A stretch of DNA of 64,000 nt from an uncultured Bacteroidales bacterium (GTDB lineage: Bacteria; Bacteroidota; Bacteroidia; Bacteroidales; UBA932), in the NCBI GenBank assembly GCA_900541925.1, contig UQMB01000003.1, positions 135,310 to 199,309 on the forward strand. The letters run 5' to 3'. A model generated the notes under the pieces. The model did not search any database. It was not told the DNA's origin and saw only the letters and a program-made list of their open reading frames with translations. A program made the translations under genes and the position numbers. Of this stretch, positions 16,586 to 26,040 are shown piece after piece. The stretch's first letter is position 1. Every line of letters starts with the position of its first letter.

Positions 16586-16741
16586 GCCCAGCAGGACATC
16601 TCCGCTGTGCCTTATCGCTAAAGCCCTCCCCGACTCTCTCCGAACCACGGCCCGGTGACCTCTTGGCCGGGACTGCCGCGGCAACTTCCGTCAGGCTCGG
16701 TCAAGGACACCCCCTCCAGACAGCGTTCTGGCCGGAGGCGG

Positions 16742-16778
16742 CATGACCGACGGGGTCTGGCATGGAGGGTCGGTCATG
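16742..16778. repeat. perfect 10-bp inverted repeat
   Basis: CATGACCGAC (16742-16751) pairs with GTCGGTCATG (16769-16778) around a 17-base loop. Related words (TCGGTCATGAC, CGGTCACGCC) occur elsewhere in the same gene-free stretch. Confidence 0.6.
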
Positions 16779-17021
16779 AGCACACTGCGTAGAGGGCCCT
16801 GCCGGGCCTCCCGTCATGACCGAGGCTGACGGAAACCTCCGCGCGCGCCTTGCCTTACCTTACCGACGAGCCCCCGCTCTTGTCGACTCTCGCCGGAACG
16901 CAACCTGCCTCGCATGGCTCTCTGCGACGTCCGCCACCGCCAGGTGTGAGGCCTGTTCCGGCGTTCCTGCTGCTACTTGCACGCGCTATCGCCGGCGCCC
17001 CGTCCGTGGAACTTTGCTGAA

Positions 17022-17118
17022 CCGTGGAACATTGCCGTGCGCACCAGGGGCGTTTTCACTCACCGTGATGATTTTCAGAAGCCCGCGTGCGCAGAAAGGG
17101 GCCTGGTGCGCACGGTGA
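17022..17118 (+). repeat. 97-bp PUL1-flanking element, left copy
   Basis: This sequence recurs in the same orientation at 38878-38974 with a single base difference. It begins CCGTGGAACATTG and contains a perfect 14-bp inverted repeat, CCGTGCGCACCAGG (17035-17048) with CCTGGTGCGCACGG (17102-17115). It is preceded by about two units of the 18-bp GTGGAAC tandem repeat that is expanded at the right copy. It lies 43 bp beyond the stop of the leftmost PUL1 gene. Confidence 0.85.
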
Positions 17119-17161
17119 TCGGGTCAGACCAGGCTGCGGTTCCCCGCTTTTTGACGATTAC

Positions 17162-18712
17162 TCAGTTTCCGAAGAAGTCTATCAGGTCGTAGACATTGAA
17201 GTTGACGGCCTTCATATACTTGCCGAGGAATGGGTACATATTGTAATAGTTGTCGTAGACGCCCTTGTTGGCTGGCTTTCCGGAATTGTCGTTACCGTCA
17301 TCGTCCTGGTACTTGAACCAGTGCCAGCCCACGCAGTTCGGCGCTTCGAGCAGGCTGAGTGTGAAATGCTGATAGGCATAGGCCCGCTCGACCTGGGTCG
17401 GGACGGAGAATCCTGCACCTGAAGTGTTGTCCAGATCCGAATCCTCGATACCCTTGGTGTAGAACTCGCTGACGAGGAACGGCTTCTGCGCCCACTCGCC
17501 CCAGTCCTTGACTCTGGTGTCAAGCTCCGGCGACCATCTCCCGTAGTAGTTTATAGATACTATGTCACAGTATTTGCCGGCTGCCTCAACCACGTGCTGC
17601 AGGTACTTCGGAGTTCCGTGCAGGCGCGTCCCGAGATACATCATCCCCGGGTCGGCCTCCGTAAGTGCCGCCTTGACTGCGGAATAGTATTTCTCTGCCA
17701 CATATCCGGCGAACTTGCTGTTGTCGGCATAGTATATCTTGCTGTGCACAGCCGGGTCCTTGCCCAGCACATTGCGACACCATTCCTCCGCAGCTTTGCG
17801 TGCCGGGTTGTTTGCGTCGCTGATATTCAACAGCCTGAAGAGCAGGTAGGATTTCTCGTTGTTGCTTGTTCCGGTGCTGAAGTCGATCTCGTTGTCCGAG
17901 AATATTCCCAGCACATTGCGGTCCCCGAGGTACCGCTTCACGTCACCGTTCTTGACATAATTCTTGCAGAACGCTTCCCAGCCGTCGTAGAATACCAGCC
18001 CGGCCTCGTTGGCGGAGTTCCCGCCGGGATAGCCTCCGACCTTCGACTTGAACTGCGAGAGGAAGCCGAACGACGGTGCGAGCGTCAGAGGCGCGTCCGG
18101 GTGGGCGCTATTGTGCTGCTGTATAAGTGTATAGGTGTTGGTGCAAAATGCTCCTGTTCCATGGAAACCTATACCGGCGAGCTCCTTCTGAGTCGTGGCA
18201 ATCCAATCCGCGTCGGATGCGAAGCGACCTTTGAATGCCTGTGAATTGCGCGTTGAGTTGCCCTTGCGCAGCGAGGTCACGCATCGGTTGTAGTGCAGGT
18301 AGCCCTCTGGGTCGACAATCCACCATCTGCCGTCAATCTTGGTAGTGCGGAAACGTCCCGTCGCCTCCTGCTTCGGGTAGTCGGTGCGGCTGCCATACTT
18401 GTTGGTGACGGAGGTGTAGTGGGCCACAGTGGTGTCCGCCGTGAAGTTCAGAAGGTAGGGGAGTATTCTGGTCTTCTCCTCTTTCCAGACTATAGGCCGG
18501 GAGTTCGAGGAGGCGAACTTGACCATAATCGGCAGGTACACATATTTCTTGAGCGAAGGGCTGAACTGTTCCTTGGCGAGCGGTGTCGGGAGGACATCTT
18601 CGGTTTCGTCTTCCTTGTCCGGTTCGTGCTTGTTGACCACCGGAGCCTTCTCGCAGGAGAGCAGCGTGAGGCTGAGGAGGAACGAAAGGGTAATCTGGCG
18701 TGTTATCTTCAT
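17162..18712 (-). CDS. agarase-like glycoside hydrolase lipoprotein (clan GH-A)
   Basis: A 516-residue protein with a lipoprotein signal (LSLTLLSC, Cys20) followed by an acidic linker, so probably surface-anchored. The catalytic part starts DGRWWIVDPEGYLHYNRCVTS, the entry motif of beta-agarase-type TIM barrels. SDNEIDF supplies the likely acid/base Glu275, VSINYYGRWSPE a substrate-binding strand, and FLVSEFYTKG the likely nucleophile Glu416; WHWFKYQDDD follows. GH50 is the closest family I can suggest, but subfamily and substrate (agar, porphyran or another galactan) are not proven. It is divergent from the PUL1 operon and presumably co-regulated. Confidence 0.68.
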   Translation of the reverse strand: MKITRQITLSFLLSLTLLSCEKAPVVNKHEPDKEDETEDVLPTPLAKEQFSPSLKKYVYLPIMVKFASSNSRPIVWKEEKTRILPYLLNFTADTTVAHYTSVTNKYGSRTDYPKQEATGRFRTTKIDGRWWIVDPEGYLHYNRCVTSLRKGNSTRNSQAFKGRFASDADWIATTQKELAGIGFHGTGAFCTNTYTLIQQHNSAHPDAPLTLAPSFGFLSQFKSKVGGYPGGNSANEAGLVFYDGWEAFCKNYVKNGDVKRYLGDRNVLGIFSDNEIDFSTGTSNNEKSYLLFRLLNISDANNPARKAAEEWCRNVLGKDPAVHSKIYYADNSKFAGYVAEKYYSAVKAALTEADPGMMYLGTRLHGTPKYLQHVVEAAGKYCDIVSINYYGRWSPELDTRVKDWGEWAQKPFLVSEFYTKGIEDSDLDNTSGAGFSVPTQVERAYAYQHFTLSLLEAPNCVGWHWFKYQDDDGNDNSGKPANKGVYDNYYNMYPFLGKYMKAVNFNVYDLIDFFGN

Positions 18713-18734
18713 TATAAGGTGGTTTCTTATTTGA

Positions 18735-18742
18735 CAAAAATA
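18735..18742 (-). promoter_or_regulatory. -7 element of the agarase-like gene
   Basis: On the minus strand 18742-18735 reads TATTTTTG, matching TAnnTTTG. Transcription would start near 18728, giving a leader of about 16 bases before the ATG at 18712. No good -33 partner is visible, as expected for an activator-dependent PUL promoter. The rest of the 18713-18943 gap holds the divergent 5' region of the GH88 gene; no clear plus-strand promoter was found. Confidence 0.45.
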
Positions 18743-18943
18743 GCCAATCGTGCCGAATACCGATATAAAAAAGGTTCAGAAAGGTGGCAAAATCATACGC
18801 CTCGGTCCGCCCCGTCTGCACAGGGGCCTGCGCGTTCCGGCGTCGCGCTGAACGGGACTTACAACTTTGCGGACAATATTTATATTGCTTTTATTATGGA
18901 AAGCCTTTCTTTGTATTGCGAACAATAACACAAAACGACATAT

Positions 18944-21307
18944 ATGAACCACAAGTCACTCGCAATTTCTCTTGCACTCCTTTCCCTGTGCTCGCAACTG
19001 CTTGCTGTCGAGCCGGACAAGTCAATGGCCAAAGTCATCGACAAGGGCCTCGGCCGCGCCGCTTCACAGGCCATGATGATGTACGGCCAGGTCAAGGACA
19101 AGGGAGATGCCTGCTTTCCGACAAGCTGCACCCCGGAAGGTGAACTCAAATTCGCCAAAAGTTCCGACTGGACCAGCGGATTCTTCCCTGGAGAGCTCTG
19201 GTATCTCTACGAGTATTCAGCCGACGAGTCCCTCAAGGCCGCAGCCGAGGATATGACCCTCCGAATCTCTCCAGAACAGTACAACACCCGCAGCCACGAT
19301 GTGGGATTTATGGTCAACTGCAGTTTCGGCAATGCCTATAGGCTGACCGGCAATCAGGCTTACCGCGACGTGCTCATCAACGCCGCCAATTCCCTCGCCA
19401 CGCGCTTCAACCCGAATATCGGCTGTACCCGTTCGTGGAACAGGAAAACCGAGGGCTGGCAGTACATCGTGATCATCGACAATATGATGAACCTCGAACT
19501 GCTCACAGTCGGCTCCGGACTCACGACAGACCCGCACTGCTACGAAGTTGCAGTCTCCCACGCCAATACCACCATGCGCAACCATTTCCGTGAGGATGGA
19601 AGTTCCTATCATGCCGTGGATTACGATACGCTCTCGTTCCGCCCGGCGCAGAAGCGCACATTCCAGGGCCTCGCCGATGACTCTTCCTGGTCCCGCGGCC
19701 AGTCTTGGGGTCTCTACGGCTTCACTATGATGTACCGTCAGACCGGCAGGGCCGAGTATCTTGCTCATGCCCGCAAGGTTGCCTCCTATCTTATGCATCA
19801 TCCTAATATGCCTAAGGACAAAATTCCGTACTGGGATTTCAATGCTCCTGCCCGCAAGGACACTCCGCGTGACGCTTCTGCAGCTGCGATTATGGCTTCG
19901 GCCCTCATCGAACTGAGCGGATATGTGGCTGACGATGCGGAGGGCATCCTCCGTTCCCTCACTTCGGGCAAGTATCTCGCCGCTTCCGGCAAGAACGGCG
20001 GCTTCGCTCTCCTGCACTCAACCGCTTACATGGCCAAGAACAGGGATGTGGATGCACCGCTGCCATATGCCGATTACTACTATGTCGAGGCTCTCGTGAG
20101 ATACTCCAAGCTCCTCAAGGGCGAGCCGGCCGTGGACATCCTCACGCTCTACTCCGAGAATCCGCAGCGTGCGAAGTGGCTCTCCGCCCTCGACAGGGTC
20201 TCCACTCCGCTGCTCGGGGCGATGAGCAAGGGGCAGCTCAAGGCCAAGATGCCGGTCGAGTCCAACAACACTGACATCGCGTCAAGATATAAGTGTACTT
20301 ATCTCGAAGCCCTCGGACGACTTATAGAGGGAATCGCCCCGTGGATTGAGAACGGGTCGCAGGACGGTCCGGAAGGTCTGCTGAGGGCGAAATATCACAG
20401 GCTTGCCCTCGAATCCATCTCCAACGGAGTCAACCCCGAGTCCCCTGACTACCTCAACTTCAACGACGGCAGGCAGCCTCTCGTGGACGCGGCCTTCCTC
20501 GCTCACGGTCTGCTTCGCGCTCCGGAGCAGCTCTGGGGCAAGCTCGGCGCTGAAACTCAGCAGAGACTCATAGCGGAGATGAAATCCACCCGCGTCATCA
20601 AGCCGTCCGAGTCCAACTGGCTCTTCTTCTCCGCAATGGTGGAGGCATTCCTCTATGAAGTCACCGGAGAGTGGGAGTTCGACCGTGTCGAATATGCCCT
20701 CTCCAGACACAAGGAGTGGTTCAAAGGCGATGCCCAGTACGGCGACGGCGAGAATTTCCACCTCGACTACTACAATAGTTTCGTGATCCAGCCGATGATG
20801 ATGCAGGTGCTCGACATAATGAAAAAGCATGGCGTACAGGGATATGAATTCCTCGATGTCCAGACCCGCCGCTACACCCGTTACGCCGAGCAGCTTGAGA
20901 GATTCATCTCTCCGGAGGGGACCTATCCTATCGTCGGACGTTCGATTGCCTACCGCTTCGGCGCATTCCAGGCACTCTCCGATGCGGCCTACAGGCATCT
21001 TCTCTCTGAGAAACTGCATCCCGCTCAGGTCAGGTGCGCCCTCACCGCAGTGATTGACAGGCAGATCAACGCTCCTCAGACCTTTGACGGCAACGGGTGG
21101 CTTCAGATTGGCATCTACGGTCACCAGCCTTCCATCGGCGAGCGTTACATCTCCACCGGAAGCCTCTATCTGTGCTCCGCGGCATTCATCGCTCTCGGAC
21201 TCCCTTCCGACGACCCGTTCTGGGCCGACCCGGACGAGCCGTGGACCAACAAGAAAGTCTGGATGGGTCTCGAGATCCCTATCGACAAGGCACTTAGCAA
21301 CCAATAA
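18944..21307 (+). CDS. GH88 unsaturated glucuronyl hydrolase fused to DUF2264 domain
   Basis: A 787-residue secreted protein (signal peptide about 1-21). Residues about 25-395 form an (alpha/alpha)6 barrel of GH88, which removes 4,5-unsaturated uronates left by polysaccharide lyases. SDWTSGFFPGELWYLYE, SHDVGFM (Asp119), IIDNMMNLELL (Asp179), WSRGQSWGLYGFTMMYR and LPYADYYYVEAL are family words. Residues about 400-787 are a DUF2264 domain (YLEALGRLIEGIAPW, SNWLFFSAMVEAFLY, HLDYYNSFVIQPMMMQV, RYISTGSLYLC), a family I believe is placed in GH154 with glucuronidase activity. Each is normally a stand-alone protein. It heads the PUL1 plus-strand operon, 12 bases before susC. Confidence 0.85.
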   Translation: MNHKSLAISLALLSLCSQLLAVEPDKSMAKVIDKGLGRAASQAMMMYGQVKDKGDACFPTSCTPEGELKFAKSSDWTSGFFPGELWYLYEYSADESLKAAAEDMTLRISPEQYNTRSHDVGFMVNCSFGNAYRLTGNQAYRDVLINAANSLATRFNPNIGCTRSWNRKTEGWQYIVIIDNMMNLELLTVGSGLTTDPHCYEVAVSHANTTMRNHFREDGSSYHAVDYDTLSFRPAQKRTFQGLADDSSWSRGQSWGLYGFTMMYRQTGRAEYLAHARKVASYLMHHPNMPKDKIPYWDFNAPARKDTPRDASAAAIMASALIELSGYVADDAEGILRSLTSGKYLAASGKNGGFALLHSTAYMAKNRDVDAPLPYADYYYVEALVRYSKLLKGEPAVDILTLYSENPQRAKWLSALDRVSTPLLGAMSKGQLKAKMPVESNNTDIASRYKCTYLEALGRLIEGIAPWIENGSQDGPEGLLRAKYHRLALESISNGVNPESPDYLNFNDGRQPLVDAAFLAHGLLRAPEQLWGKLGAETQQRLIAEMKSTRVIKPSESNWLFFSAMVEAFLYEVTGEWEFDRVEYALSRHKEWFKGDAQYGDGENFHLDYYNSFVIQPMMMQVLDIMKKHGVQGYEFLDVQTRRYTRYAEQLERFISPEGTYPIVGRSIAYRFGAFQALSDAAYRHLLSEKLHPAQVRCALTAVIDRQINAPQTFDGNGWLQIGIYGHQPSIGERYISTGSLYLCSAAFIALGLPSDDPFWADPDEPWTNKKVWMGLEIPIDKALSNQ

Positions 21308-21319
21308 CACAAACTGATA

Positions 21320-24300
21320 ATGAATACCAAAAGATTGGCGATGCTCGTGCTGTCCGTTGCGGCAGTATTGGCAATCGGCTTGCAGAATGCAGCGGCTCAG
21401 AACTCGCAGATAAGCGGCAAGGTCACTGATGCCGACGACAATTCCCCGCTGATAGGTGTCAATGTGGTTATCTCCGGCACACGTACCGGAGTCGTCACCG
21501 ACATCAACGGCAATTACATGATCTCCGCGCCTCAAGGTGCGTCTCTCGAATTCTCTTGCCTCGGCTATGAGACTCTTACGGTCCCGACAGGCAAGCACGG
21601 CAAGATTGACGTCTCGCTCCAGCTCAGTTCCAACCTTCTGGACGAGCTTGTGGTAGTGGGATACGGCGTACAGAAGAAGAGTGATGTGGCCGGTTCGGTC
21701 ACATCCATCAAAGCGGAGGATGTGATCGCGTTCCCTGCGGCCAACATCTCCGAGATGCTAAGAGGCCGCTCCGCCGGCGTGCAGGTCACCTCGTCCTCAG
21801 GCGCACCGGGATCCTCTTCCAACATCCAAATCCGTGGCGTGCGCTCCCTGACTGCCGGGAACTCGCCTCTCTACATGATTGACGGTGTACCTTCCAATTC
21901 CACGGAGTTCAATATGATAAACCCCAATGATGTGGCGTCAGTCGAGATCCTCAAGGACGCGGCCGCTCAGGCCATTTACGGTGCTCGTGCCGCCAACGGC
22001 GTCGTGATGGTTATGACAAAGCGCGGCCTCTCCGGCAAGACGGAGATCAACTTCGACTCTTCCGTCAGCATTCAGACCCTCTGGAGGAATTTCGACTTCT
22101 ACGCGCCGGAGGAGTGGGCGGAACTCCGCCGTCAGGCAGTCGCCACCGATATGGGCTACAACACTCCAGAACTGATCGAGTCCATCCCTCAGTCTATGGT
22201 TTTCCAGGATGTCGAGATGATGAAGAACTATCAGAACGGTGTCTGGACCGACTGGGAGGGTCTTATGATCAAACCTGCCGTGATGCAGAAGTATTCCCTC
22301 GGCTTCAGGGGAGGCAACGACAGGATCAAGGCCTCCGGCGCCATCGCCTATATGAAGCAGGACGGTATGGTGCAGAACTCTGGCTACGAGCGCGGCAATA
22401 TCCGCCTCAACCTTGACTATCAGGCATACAAATGGCTCTCATTGGGGATGAATATCTCCGCCGGCAAGACATCGCGCCAGTCGGCCTACGGCAGCTTCAA
22501 CGAATTCATTACCCGCCCGCCGTACGGTGCCGCCTACGACGAGGACGGCTCTGTCCGCGAATACATCAACAGTTCACTTGACACCAACCCTCTCTACAAC
22601 GCCGGCCAATACAAAGACGAGACCAAGGCCGACACATTCAGAATCAACGCCTTCGCCGAGGTGAAGCCGTTTAAGGGCTTCTCCTGGAAGCTCAACGCCA
22701 CCCAGTATGCGCGCTTCAGCGAGAACGGTTCCTACAAGACCTCCAAGTACACAGGAGGCGGCGCCGGCGGCAAAATCTCCAACGGCAGGACCTACAACTG
22801 GGTCATTGAGAACATCGTCAACTATGCGGTGCCGTTCCGTAACGATGACCATTCTCTCAACTTCACTCTCGTGCAGGCTTGGGACAAGGACTATTCCACT
22901 TCCCTGAGCGGCACTGCCTCTAATGTGCCGGTGGATGACTTCTGGTACAATATGATCGGAGACGGCACTCCGGTATCGATAGGCAGGTCAGTCAGTGAAT
23001 CAGTGCTCACTTCCTATCTCGGACGAGTCCAGTACAACTGGAAGGGCAGATATATAATGAACGCCGCAGTGCGCTTCGACGGTTCGAGCAGATTCGGGGC
23101 CAACAACAAGTGGGGCGTATTCCCGTCCGTGGCTCTCGCCTGGAGAATCACCGAGGAGCCGTTTATGCAGTCCGCCAAGCGCTATGTCTCCAACCTCAAG
23201 CTCCGCACCTCCTGGGGTCAGGTCGGCAACCAGAGCGGCATCGGTAACTACACCACCCTCGGCACCACCAACAGCTACCCGATGCAGTTCGGTGACGAAT
23301 TCGTGATGGGATACCTTCCGGGCAACTCCCTCCCTAACAAGAACCTCAAGTGGGAGACCACCAGCTCCGCCAATGTCGGAGTGGATTTCGGCCTCTTCAA
23401 GAACCGCATCAACGGAACCATTGAGGGCTACTATACAAGGACTACCGACCTGTTGGTTTCCAGGCAGATAGAGTCCGTGCTCGGTTATACCTCAATGCTC
23501 GACAACCTCGGTGAGACCAGGACCAAGGGCCTTGAACTCACCCTCGACACCGATATCTTCCGCAAGAAGGACTTCGTCTGGAATGTGGGCCTCAACTTCT
23601 CGCTCTACCGCAACCGGATCGTCAAGATTGATGACAAGACCGACGAGAACGGCAATCCTGTCGATGACGTGGCCAACGGCTGGTTCATCGGGCAGCCTAT
23701 CAATGTCTACTATCAGTACAAGGCCGCCGGAATCTACCAGACCGAAGATTTCAGCTATGACCCTGCAACCGACACCTACACCCTTCTACCGACGGTTGAC
23801 ACCACCGGTGACGGTATCGCCGATACCGTGGTTGAGCCGGATGTCAAGGTCGCCCCGGGCTCAGTCAAGCTCGTCGACAAGAACGGTGACAACAAGATCA
23901 ACGCCGACGACCGCTTCATCCTCAAGAGAGACCCGGACTTCATCACCTCCATCAATACCTCCCTCCAGTTCAAGGGCTTCGACTTCTATATGGACTGGTA
24001 TATGGTCAGCGGAGGCGTGAAACTCAACCAGTACCTCTACTCCGCCAATCAGGGCGGTTCGCTTCAGGGCAAGCTCAACGGTATCAAGGTCAACTACTGG
24101 ACGCCGTCCAACCCTTCCAACGAATTCCCGCGGCCATCGTTCAACTCCAACGCCGCACACCAGAACACCCTCTGCTATCAGGATGCCTCCTATGTGCGCC
24201 TGAGAACTCTCACTCTGGGATATACCTTGCCTAAGAAGGCTTTGAGCGCTCTCGGAGTATCCAACCTGCGTCTCGCATTCACCGCGACCAACCTGCTCAC

Positions 24301-24394
24301 ATTCACGGACTATCTGTCATACAGTCCGGAGTACTCGGCCGGCGGATACCCTGAGCCGCGCCAGTATGTATTCAGTCTCAGTCTCAAATTCTAG
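21320..24394 (+). CDS. SusC-like TonB-dependent outer-membrane transporter (PUL1)
   Basis: A 1,024-residue outer-membrane importer that pulls oligosaccharides through its barrel with energy from TonB. Signal peptide (about 1-26), carboxypeptidase-like regulatory domain (SGKVTDADDNSPLIGVNV onward, about 32-105), TonB-box region DELVVVGYGVQKK, plug domain with LRGRSAGVQVTSSSG, IQIRGVRS and LYMIDGVPSN, then the 22-strand barrel ending in FSLSLKF with a terminal Phe. The susD gene follows after 17 bases, so the two form the usual SusCD pair. The ligand is inferred to be the polysaccharide cut by the PUL1 enzymes. Confidence 0.97.
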   Translation: MNTKRLAMLVLSVAAVLAIGLQNAAAQNSQISGKVTDADDNSPLIGVNVVISGTRTGVVTDINGNYMISAPQGASLEFSCLGYETLTVPTGKHGKIDVSLQLSSNLLDELVVVGYGVQKKSDVAGSVTSIKAEDVIAFPAANISEMLRGRSAGVQVTSSSGAPGSSSNIQIRGVRSLTAGNSPLYMIDGVPSNSTEFNMINPNDVASVEILKDAAAQAIYGARAANGVVMVMTKRGLSGKTEINFDSSVSIQTLWRNFDFYAPEEWAELRRQAVATDMGYNTPELIESIPQSMVFQDVEMMKNYQNGVWTDWEGLMIKPAVMQKYSLGFRGGNDRIKASGAIAYMKQDGMVQNSGYERGNIRLNLDYQAYKWLSLGMNISAGKTSRQSAYGSFNEFITRPPYGAAYDEDGSVREYINSSLDTNPLYNAGQYKDETKADTFRINAFAEVKPFKGFSWKLNATQYARFSENGSYKTSKYTGGGAGGKISNGRTYNWVIENIVNYAVPFRNDDHSLNFTLVQAWDKDYSTSLSGTASNVPVDDFWYNMIGDGTPVSIGRSVSESVLTSYLGRVQYNWKGRYIMNAAVRFDGSSRFGANNKWGVFPSVALAWRITEEPFMQSAKRYVSNLKLRTSWGQVGNQSGIGNYTTLGTTNSYPMQFGDEFVMGYLPGNSLPNKNLKWETTSSANVGVDFGLFKNRINGTIEGYYTRTTDLLVSRQIESVLGYTSMLDNLGETRTKGLELTLDTDIFRKKDFVWNVGLNFSLYRNRIVKIDDKTDENGNPVDDVANGWFIGQPINVYYQYKAAGIYQTEDFSYDPATDTYTLLPTVDTTGDGIADTVVEPDVKVAPGSVKLVDKNGDNKINADDRFILKRDPDFITSINTSLQFKGFDFYMDWYMVSGGVKLNQYLYSANQGGSLQGKLNGIKVNYWTPSNPSNEFPRPSFNSNAAHQNTLCYQDASYVRLRTLTLGYTLPKKALSALGVSNLRLAFTATNLLTFTDYLSYSPEYSAGGYPEPRQYVFSLSLKF

Positions 24395-24411
24395 AACAGG
24401 AGGACCGCATT

Positions 24412-26019
24412 ATGAAGAAGATATTACTGCCTCTAATAACCATCGTGCTTGTCGCAGCGGGCTGCACGACCAAGGATTTGAATGTCGAATCCAAGACAAG
24501 CATCACCACCTCATATCTCTACTCCACTCCGGAGGGCCTGAGCCGCGCCGCAGTGGGACTCTATCCGAAGGACAGGGCAATCGCCAATCAGGGCGAGAGT
24601 CCGGAGTACGCCGTACTCATGTTTGACTACTGCACCGACCTGATGATATTCAGGGCCGGTACGGCTGCCGGCATGGCGCGTCTCGACACCCCAAACTCTT
24701 CCACTGATGTCTTCAAGAGCATCTGGAACAAATACTACTCCATCATAGGCAAGGCCAACGAGATTATCTACTATGCAGAGCAGCTCGGCCTCGAAAATGA
24801 GACAGTCGCCCGCGCCTATGCCGAGGCTAAAGTTTTCAGGGCCCGCTCCTACTTCCTTCTCTACCAGAGGTTCGAGAGGCTCTACATCAACACCGAACCT
24901 ACCACCACCGACAATATCACAGGCCGCGTCTATCGTCCGGCATCCTCCGAGGCGATACTCTCGCTCATCAAGCAGGACCTCGAGGACGCTATGCCTTACC
25001 TTGACTGGACCGTGCCGTCCGGCAGCGCCAGCCCTCAGTATGGCAGGATGACCAAGGCTGTCGCCAAGCACATCCGCGCACAGGTGGCGATGTGGGAGAG
25101 TGACTGGGACAGTGCCATCACGAACTGCGAGGACATCTTTGAGTGCCCGGACTACGGTATGATGGCCACTATGGCCGATGTGTTCAACGGAGCCGATCTC
25201 CGCAACAAGGAAGTCCTCTACTCCTTCCAGTTCTCCAACGAGCAGGGCGGCGGCAGCAGCATCTCCGACGGTGTAGCAGTGGGTCACCGTCTCTCGCTCA
25301 TAACCACCTGCAACTACAAGAAAGCGCTCGGCTACTTCTCGCTCGAATACGGTGGGTACGGCTGGGGCCGCGTCTATCCGAACACCTACCTTCTCGGGCT
25401 CTACGACTCGACCACGGACAATAGGTACAAGGATATGTTCATCCACAAATTCTACTACAATGACCCGGACCACCTCCCGGCCGGGAAGTCTCTTGGGGAC
25501 GAGGTGGTTCCGTCAACGGGAGCCCAATACCTGGAGTGCCTGCATCCGATGTCCAAGAAGTTCTTCGACCAGTGGACCAACGCTGACAACATAGAGAGGC
25601 GCTCATCCTTCAAGGATGCCATCATTTACCGTCTTGCCGAGACCTATCTGATTGCTGCCGAGGCCTATTTCCATAAGGAGGGCGGGTCAAGCATCAAGGC
25701 TCACGAATACTTCAACGAGACCTACCGCCGCGCCAATCTTAAGGACTTCACCGCCCCGCTCACTATGGACGAAATCCTCAACGAGTATGCGAGGGAGTTG
25801 AATTTCGAGGGCGTGCGCTGGCCGCTTCTCAAGCGTCTCGGCCTCCTCGAAGAGAGGGTTGTCCTTCACGCCGGCGATACCAAGAAAGAGGATCCTCTGC
25901 TTGCGTCAGACTATATCCAGCCGCGCAAGAACTTCTCTTCCAAGTGGTGGAGATGGCCTATCCCTCAGGATATCCTCGATGTGATGCCGGGCTACGGCCA
26001 GAACGAGGACTGGTATTAA
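24412..26019 (+). CDS. SusD-like surface glycan-binding lipoprotein (PUL1)
   Basis: A 535-residue RagB/SusD protein that forms the lid over SusC. The signal ends in a lipobox (VLVAAGCTTK, Cys18). The tetratricopeptide-like helices typical of SusD are seen in the N-terminal half (LYSTPEGLSRAAVGLY, IIGKANEIIYYAEQLG, AEAKVFRARSYFLLYQRF). The C-terminal SusD domain includes YRLAETYLIAAEAYFH and ILNEYARELNFEGVRWPLLKR. Ends WRWPIPQDILDVMPGYGQNEDW as usual. Directly downstream of susC in the same operon. Confidence 0.96.
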   Translation: MKKILLPLITIVLVAAGCTTKDLNVESKTSITTSYLYSTPEGLSRAAVGLYPKDRAIANQGESPEYAVLMFDYCTDLMIFRAGTAAGMARLDTPNSSTDVFKSIWNKYYSIIGKANEIIYYAEQLGLENETVARAYAEAKVFRARSYFLLYQRFERLYINTEPTTTDNITGRVYRPASSEAILSLIKQDLEDAMPYLDWTVPSGSASPQYGRMTKAVAKHIRAQVAMWESDWDSAITNCEDIFECPDYGMMATMADVFNGADLRNKEVLYSFQFSNEQGGGSSISDGVAVGHRLSLITTCNYKKALGYFSLEYGGYGWGRVYPNTYLLGLYDSTTDNRYKDMFIHKFYYNDPDHLPAGKSLGDEVVPSTGAQYLECLHPMSKKFFDQWTNADNIERRSSFKDAIIYRLAETYLIAAEAYFHKEGGSSIKAHEYFNETYRRANLKDFTAPLTMDEILNEYARELNFEGVRWPLLKRLGLLEERVVLHAGDTKKEDPLLASDYIQPRKNFSSKWWRWPIPQDILDVMPGYGQNEDWY

Positions 26020-26040
26020 TCATCAATCTCTGACATAATT

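Larger units (their letters stand above)
15954..17021. other. gene-free, hairpin- and repeat-rich region
   Basis: About 1.07 kb without a recognisable gene between bcp and the PUL1 left flank. It contains several perfect inverted repeats (listed separately) and diverged direct duplications. The segment 16311-16388 (GCCTTGCC, then CCGCCAGGTGTGAG, then TTCCGGCGTT, GCTGCTAC) recurs at 16838-16979. A shorter third version, CTGCCAGGTGTGAGCC, is at 16431-16446. Open frames here are short, overlap on both strands and look like products of high GC content. Confidence 0.6.

Noticed and set aside
17022..17118. Flanking element as the terminal inverted repeat of a transposon
   Set aside because: The two copies are in direct, not inverted, orientation and no transposase lies between them. 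They are treated as independent copies of a repeat that may recombine.
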